NCBI GenBank assembly: GCA_963931925.1
Contig: OZ007575.1
Location: forward strand, 28,803,752-28,867,751
DNA: 64,000 nucleotides
From: Onchidella celtica
Lineage: Eukaryota > Mollusca > Gastropoda > Systellommatophora > Onchidiidae
Direction: 5' to 3'
Part shown: piece after piece, positions 58,301 to 64,000 of the stretch
Layout of the letters: each line of letters begins with the position of its first letter
Numbering within the stretch: position 1 is the first letter of the stretch
Position numbers and translations under genes: made by a program
Notes under the pieces: model-generated
Told to the model about the DNA's origin: nothing
Database searches by the model: none
Seen by the model: the letters and a program-made list of their open reading frames with translations, nothing else

Positions 58301-61300
58301 TAGAAATGATGATATCAATCTAGTATCTTTGGTCCAACTCAGTCCAGAATGGGAAGCCACGGCTTACTCGTACACTGTGTCTTGGCATTTGTCTCGTTCT
58401 GTTTTCTGCAGTTCTTGCTGAAAGAGCGCCGCCACCCAGATGTAAGCATTATTAGTCTGGTCATCTGTGAGAATGATTTGAAACCGCTCTCTCTCTATCT
58501 CTCAACAGTATAGAAAAAGCAGTCTACAAAAGTATCTGACACATTGGTCTTTTCTGTTTGCTAAATTCAGTCAGTGACTATCTCGTTCTATTGGCACTCC
58601 CCTCCCCCCACCTCTTCCCCACACCGACCATCAACCAGGAGGAGGTTTATACATGTATTGAAAAGAGAGGGGAATTACTGTTTTCTAACATCCCCCCCCC
58701 TCCCAAAGAGGGGAAATCTCCACGAGGGCTATTTCTTCTTGACGTGGGGCAGACTGTAAAGAATTGTGAGCGGGGCAGTATACCATACTGATCAGTGGCA
58801 AATGCCCAGGGGTAGGGGGCAGTATTGTTGATACATTTATTGCCCCTCTTGTAATGTACTACTGTGGTCATCAAGGGTGTCCAGTTTGTAATTAATGGAG
58901 TGGATATACTCACATATCGTATCCCGTCTGATAGTACCCGGAAGACTAGAACCCTTGGGCATCGGTAGAGAATAATACCGTAAGGTGCTGACGTAGGAGG
59001 GAGAAGCGAAGTGTGTCACAATTACTTCCGTTAGTGGGCTTACTCCGTCTTTCTCGGTAAACACTATTTAAAACTGTTTAACGGATAATTACACAGTACT
59101 TACACACAGATTCATCTTTGTTAATTGTTCGGGTATCAAAGTAACAAACAAACAAAAAATGCTCTTTGTTTTATTTGTCCTCTCTCCAAGAGGAGAGAAA
59201 AATATCTGACATTACACACACACACACACAAGTACAGAGAATGTTAGATACATTTTCGAAACCAAAATAATCGCCCCCTTAGAATGACAAGTTTGTGTCT
59301 CCACTTTTTGACTGAACTGAATTATACGCTATACACAAGATCTGCTTCTACGGACCTTCTCCATTGTGCGTCAAAGTATTAGGCAGATTCGATGTGAAAT
59401 TTGTAGGCCTAAGTATTACCAACAAGAAACAAAAATTCTTTGCTCTAGAGAGTTAAATTCTTGAGTTCTCAAAAGTTGACGGAAGGGAGTTAGAACCTTG
59501 TCATTATAAAAACGCTGATTATTGACATCTATAGGCTACAGTCAATTCCAATATTATTATTTCTTGTCTGCCAAATGATGTGTGTGCGACAAAGACGGGT
59601 TAAGATGCACGGGTGTAGAAAAAAAACCCATTCTTCCAGACATGCGTGGTCTTCCTGTTTCACACGCTTAAGGAAAGCTGTATCTACCGTATATCAGAGG
59701 TTCTTAATTTTTCCAGGCAATCGCCCCCCTAGGCCCCATATTTTCTTTCACCCCCCCTCCCCCAAATCCTTACTCCACCCCAACATAATAATATAGTCAC
59801 AATTTGTACCCCGACAACACAAACATTTTGATGTTAGTTTTTTTTTAAAGCTTTATCAATACGGCAGTGAAAGTGTTAATCATTCATTATAAACAAAAAT
59901 AGGACGCATTTTTCGTCAAATACACCAACTATTGACCTTTCCTGCTGATCAGGCCTATATTATGCTATTGACAGTGGCTACCCTGTGATAGGTGTGCGTT
60001 GGTCAGTTTCATAATGTTAGATTCAGTGGAAAGCAAACGAAGATCACCCCTATTACATATCTGAGCATGTTCTCTGTTCAGTAGTCTCGACACAACGCTA
60101 CATTAAGTTAAGCTTTAATACTTTCCTCCACAAGATAGCACGATGAACGAACTACCAGTCGGAGTTTCATCTCCTTACACGGAGAAGAACAAAATTAATG
60201 TCCTGGCCGTCAAGTCAGAGCTACAGATCGAGCATTGCTCCGGAGCTTGGATGCATCAGTCATACAGATTTATTATTCAGTTTGGGACACCTAGATCTTT
60301 GGAATCACATGAACCCAAATTTCATTACCGTGTTTGAATATTGGCATTTCTTTTTTCTCGGGCACACCCTAAACTGATAAATGGGCTAGAGAAATAATTA
60401 TTACAAAGCAGGCTATCCGAAGTGGAGATGACAGTAATCAGAAACAGACACGTCCAGCTACTGACCACGTCTGTGACACAATCATGATAATAGAGAATGA
60501 TGTAATTCAGCCTGTTCATATAGACCGTGCACAGTCCTGATGATTTTGGGGTGAAAGGGGGGGGGGCGGTATGCGGCGGGCCGAGTAAGCTATTATCGTC
60601 TACAAGTAACACTGAAAGGTGGAGGAATTTGAACAGCTTCTTCTTGGCATGATTTTACCCCTTGCTTAGAAGACACATAATAGATGTGATTTATATATAG
60701 ATTTAAAAATAATTTTATTATGGTCAAGACATTACGCAAAAACAGCGCCACAAAAAATATTTTCTCCCAAATCGTCACCCATTCAAAGGTTTTGTTTGTG
60801 TCCCCCTTATCGCCCTCTTTTGTCGTTAATTATAGCCCCGTTTTGATTTTTTTTTCTTTGTTCTCTCACCCTTGCTGAAACTCAAAGTCACCCCGAGAGA
60901 GAAAGAGAGAGAGAGAGAGAGATACATACTGGAAGACCAAAGAGAATTTTATTCGAGACTAAAGATTTGAAAATTATTTCACACTTGCTTAATAAATTGC
61001 GGCATCACAGTTTCGATTTTATCTTACGTTTAAAAAAAAATAAAAAAATTACCAGGTTATAAATAATATATCTCAGCCTTGAACCTATGTCAATCAGCCT
61101 ATTTGGATCAACCTCGTCCAACCCAACACTTTATATATCTCACCCTTGCTCACCCTGAGTGATCTGACAGTGTCTGTTAAAGCGAGACAAAACGTATGCA
61201 GGCTCAGCACAACTATTTAATATTCATTTATTAATCTTTTTTTTTTTTTTTTTCGGCCAGCAGCAAAATTATTGGAGGAAAACACCGTGTCAAGGGGAAT

Positions 61301-61450
61301 CACTCTTGTGACTTAATATTGAAGCATGTGAAATCGGCATCTTGTCTTATGGTAATGTTGCTAAAAATGCATTTTAGATCTACATGTTTACTAGTTCTAA
61401 GAGAATATGGGAGTCTATGCATGGATAGTTCCTGTCGACTGTCGTGAAAT
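55345..61450. other. Intergenic; no gene recognised
   Basis: About 6 kb with scattered short frames. The 91-codon minus-strand frame at 57450-57725 has a hydrophobic stretch (VALGSCVVVLSGLYATVRSV) but no family match. CAGAGGTTCTTAA at about 59696 resembles a hAT terminus without a partner. Simple repeats: (CA)n at about 59215-59231, G10 at 60557-60566, (GA)n at about 60895-60921 and T runs near 61238-61253. Confidence 0.35.
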
Positions 61451-61452
61451 AG

Positions 61453-62125
61453 TAATAATAATAATAAAATAATGAAGATCATTTATATAGCGCCTAATCC
61501 AAACGAGTTTGCTCTAGGCGCTTTACAGAAAGTCTTGTTCTCTCCATTTGCATCTCTCTCTCTCTTTCTTTCTCTCACCCTCTTTCTCTCACACTCTCTT
61601 TCTTTCTCTCACCCTCTTTCTCTCACTCTGTCTATCTCTCTCTATCTCAGAGCAAATTGTAACACAGCCTGTTAGGCGCAGTTCACAACTCACAACTTGT
61701 ATTCTAAGGTATTATAATGTTATTGAATATATTATATAGATCTAGATCTCTAATATTTATTTAATAATGAATTATAAATTTTGGTTGGTGATATTGGGGG
61801 GGGGGGGGGGTGATAGGGATAAATTTTAATCTATTAATTTTAATTTCAATTTTGCCCGGGCAGCGGCCTGTTCGGCCTGCTCTTTACGATTTCCAACTGC
61901 CAAGGTAGCCTATCTTTAACGTGTGCAACGTGCACACGGGCCCTCCGAATTTTTTCGTCCTTATCCGAGAAGACTATAGGTACTCGATCCTACCCCCCAA
62001 TAGGATCAGGGACACGAAAATATGAGAAAAATCCCAATTTCCAACATGCCTGCACAGCCTGGGTTTTGAACCCGGGACCCTTGACATGATAGGCAAGCAC
62101 CTTGCCTCTAGACCACCTTGTCCCC
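61453..62125 (-). mobile_element. tRNA-derived SINE, copy 3 (full length)
   Basis: On the minus strand it starts GGGGACAAGGTGGTCTAGAG. It carries a B box GGTTCAAAACC (62062-62072) that fits the GGTTCRANNCC consensus better than copy 1 does, and shares the whole body with the copy at 11334. The GA-rich part here is a long CT tract on the plus strand. The 3' end reads AAGCGCCTAGAGCAAACTCG, then GGCGCTATATAAATGATC and an (ATT)n-like tail. A G15 run (plus strand, 61796-61810) lies in the middle. Confidence 0.88.
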
Positions 62126-62713
62126 TTGTTGTCTTTAAAATTTTAGGCCGTAGATGTAGCCTAGTCTAGATCACTTGTCGATGTTGCCCACACAAACAGT
62201 AGCCCTCACTGTGGTTTGCTGTCTAGGCAGAAATAATTAGGGTATCTCTGGCCTTATGACTGGGCGGCGCAGAAGAAAGTAAAAAGAGCAGCAAGAAACC
62301 CTAGAATGAGTGGGGATACATGCAGGTAATCAATGGTATCAAAACATTTCTTTAAATAGATACACAAATGGAGCAGAACATCAGGTCTAATCTTTAGCTC
62401 TCACAAGATGTCAGTGTTAAGAGTTGCTTCTGTCAAGTCTAGACGTAGATCTAGATCTAATTAATTTTTTTCCCACTCTGGGAAAAAGTTCAGAAAAACG
62501 CTTACAGAAAAAAAAGTATTGATAGTATTTAAAGTAAAATGTTATACTATAGGCCTACATCAAATATTAAAAGAGAAATGAATGTAGAATACAATAGTGT
62601 CAATAGGCCTATAAATCGGCAGTACGTCCTGCCAGACGCATTTTTCACTGGCTGATAAATCAGGGATATGTCCCGAAAGAGTTAAGAAACTGAGCCAGAG
62701 AACACTCCACACA

Positions 62714-62724
62714 CCCCCCCCCCC
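62714..62724 (+). repeat. Poly(C) run of 11
   Basis: Eleven uninterrupted C after a short CA stretch, in otherwise unremarkable sequence between the SINE and the TTAA-flanked MITE. Confidence 0.95.
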
Positions 62725-62957
62725 ATTCATCATGGAGAAGAGGACCAAGGAAGATTTCCAAATGCATCTGATTAAAAAATAATTCTCATGCCAGATTGGA
62801 TAAAAGTCCAGTTTAGCTCCACGCATTGTGATAATATTGTTCACTTATGATATTTAAATATAAATGGGTAGGGGTGCATTTATAAAGTAATCAATACTAA
62901 GTAATCAAAATGCCTAACACTATAAGCTGCACTTTTATCCCATATGGTACCTTTTAA

Positions 62958-63300
62958 CTCTTTCCATACCAATCCCCGATAATCGTCGATATGGCCGACC
63001 GCATTTGAACCAACCCACGATCTATCGTCGATACCAGTTCCGGGGTTTAGTTCGTCTCGCATGACTCTGCCTGATTTTATTGCTTGTACTTCACAATCCA
63101 CATTCCTATCTATCATACACTTCTTTATGTGTTTTTCAGCTTCCTCATCCATTTTCCTTCAATTTGGTATATATAACATGCTTAGGTTTCAATGATTTGA
63201 GGTAGCAAAATTCTCAGTTTTCTGATTCGCCTTTGCTTTGATTTTTCGAAAGCAAAAAACCCTTGGCACAAACGTGGAAATGGCCTCGGCATGGAAAGAG
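62958..63300. mobile_element. piggyBac-like MITE flanked by TTAA
   Basis: CTCTTTCCATACC at the left and the reverse complement CTCTTTCCATGCC at the right form the terminal inverted repeat (12 of 13). TTAA flanks both ends exactly (62954-62957 and 63301-63304), as for piggyBac transposons. The left part carries GATAATCGTCGATA and CGATCTATCGTCGATA-like palindromic blocks. A 90-codon minus-strand frame (62880-63152) overlaps it and is not a recognised transposase. Confidence 0.75.
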
Positions 63301-63510
63301 TTAAAGTAGTCTGCTTGGACTACTTGCCAGTTTGAGTTTAAGTTTGGGTTTTACTCACTGAGCCAAGCGCTTTACTAATAAAAATCCAGTGCTTATAATT
63401 TACAGATATCTGCGAATGAGATGCACATCGTATTCGCAAATGTGGATATGTGATTGGTTTTGTGAATTTTAAATTGGAGGAGTTCCTTAAAAATTCAACA
63501 GGGTCTGCGG

Positions 63511-63590
63511 TAGTCACTAGATCTAGTGTAATGGCCAGTATCTTTGCCTGTCATGCAGGAGACTGCGGTTCAGTTCCTTGTGGCGTAGAG
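63511..63590 (+). mobile_element. Possible tRNA-related SINE head fragment
   Basis: TCTAGTGTAATGGCCAG (A-box-like) and GGTTCAGTTCC at 63567-63577 (B-box-like, one mismatch) are spaced as in a tRNA-type promoter. A cloverleaf is not convincing and no second copy is in the window, so this is tentative. Confidence 0.4.
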
Positions 63591-64000
63591 TTTTTTGTTT
63601 GTTTTTTTCTGATGAAAGTCTTGTTCTTTAGCATTGCTCAATTAAGGAAACTGATCATTGTTCATTGCTCCAGATTACATCTTTTATAATTTATTCCTTT
63701 ACAAGACAGTTGCAAGTTAGAATTAAAAAATGTAAATCAAATGTTTAACATGAATGACTATTTTTTTATTAGTGTGAACTAAAAATTTCACTTCTTTCTT
63801 CTGTAATTTATTCTTGGACCTATCACTGTATAATTTACTAAAATTGGGGAGGTTCTGCTTTGAAGTTTGTATGTTGTGTTTTGTTATATTTTTCAAGTAC
63901 GTTTTGTTTTTTATTGCTTTTTTTTCTTTGTTTGTAAGTTTTGTTCATTTTTATTTGCTCTGTCAGTCTGTCTTTCTCTTTCATTCTGTTTTTCTGTTTC

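Noticed and set aside
59694-59760. CAGAGGTTCTTAA as a hAT left terminus
   Set aside because: It resembles a hAT end, but no matching right end or target duplication was found nearby.
1-64000. LTR retrotransposons, endogenous retroviruses, Polintons, CRISPR arrays, rRNA genes
   Set aside because: No paired long terminal repeats, no gag, protease, integrase or capsid motifs, no regularly spaced repeat array and no rRNA-like sequence were seen.

Overview
This is a eukaryotic, AT-rich, repeat-dense genomic window from an animal. I infer a lophotrochozoan, most likely a gastropod mollusc. The grounds are two metazoan genes with short exons and long introns (C2CD5 and FAM124), CR1-like LINEs, a tRNA-derived SINE with an (ATT)n tail, many MITEs, and abundant CA/GA/GAT microsatellites and poly(G) runs. 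Nothing prokaryotic, no CRISPR array, no rRNA and no canonical tRNA gene was seen. The species assignment is inference only.

Host genes. (1) The 5' half of C2CD5 (C2 domain-containing protein 5, also KIAA0528/CDP138) runs on the minus strand from the start codon at 16784 to at least 3987, as eight coding exons with consensus splice sites and consistent phases. Together they give about 263 residues: the whole C2 domain with five calcium-ligand aspartates, plus the start of the conserved region behind it. The rest of the gene must lie left of the window, or in stretches below 3987 that I could not recognise. (2) A FAM124-family gene on the minus strand (24351-25256) has a single uninterrupted 301-codon frame.

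Repeats by region. The C2CD5 introns hold a pogo/Tigger-like element (5141-6336), a 382-bp tandem duplication (8662-9425), a piggyBac-like MITE (10079-10364), a tRNA-derived SINE (11334-11981) and a deleted copy of an endonuclease/RT LINE (12749-15590). At 26-29 kb there are a hAT transposase remnant, a hAT-type MITE and microsatellites. At 31.5-36.3 kb there is a nested cluster: a CR1-like LINE split by a 692-bp repeat, two more copies of that repeat, one of them holding a MITE, then an old SINE. At 38.66-40.55 kb a Harbinger-like transposon with long inverted ends and a MADF-domain frame has been invaded by a second CR1-like LINE. At 41.0-42.4 kb lie relatives of the MITE and a 451-bp element with an 8-bp target duplication. 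At 51385-55335 there is an apparently complete, intact copy of the same LINE as at 12.7-15.6 kb, in opposite orientation and about 99% identical by eye. The last 2.5 kb hold another SINE and a TTAA-flanked MITE.

No multi-gene system is visible. The interest lies in the young LINE family (no AUG upstream of its first endonuclease motif, and an intron-like 1.1-kb deletion in one copy), the SINE that shares its tail with a CR1-like LINE, and the nested DNA elements. No LTR retrotransposon, retrovirus or Polinton was recognised.
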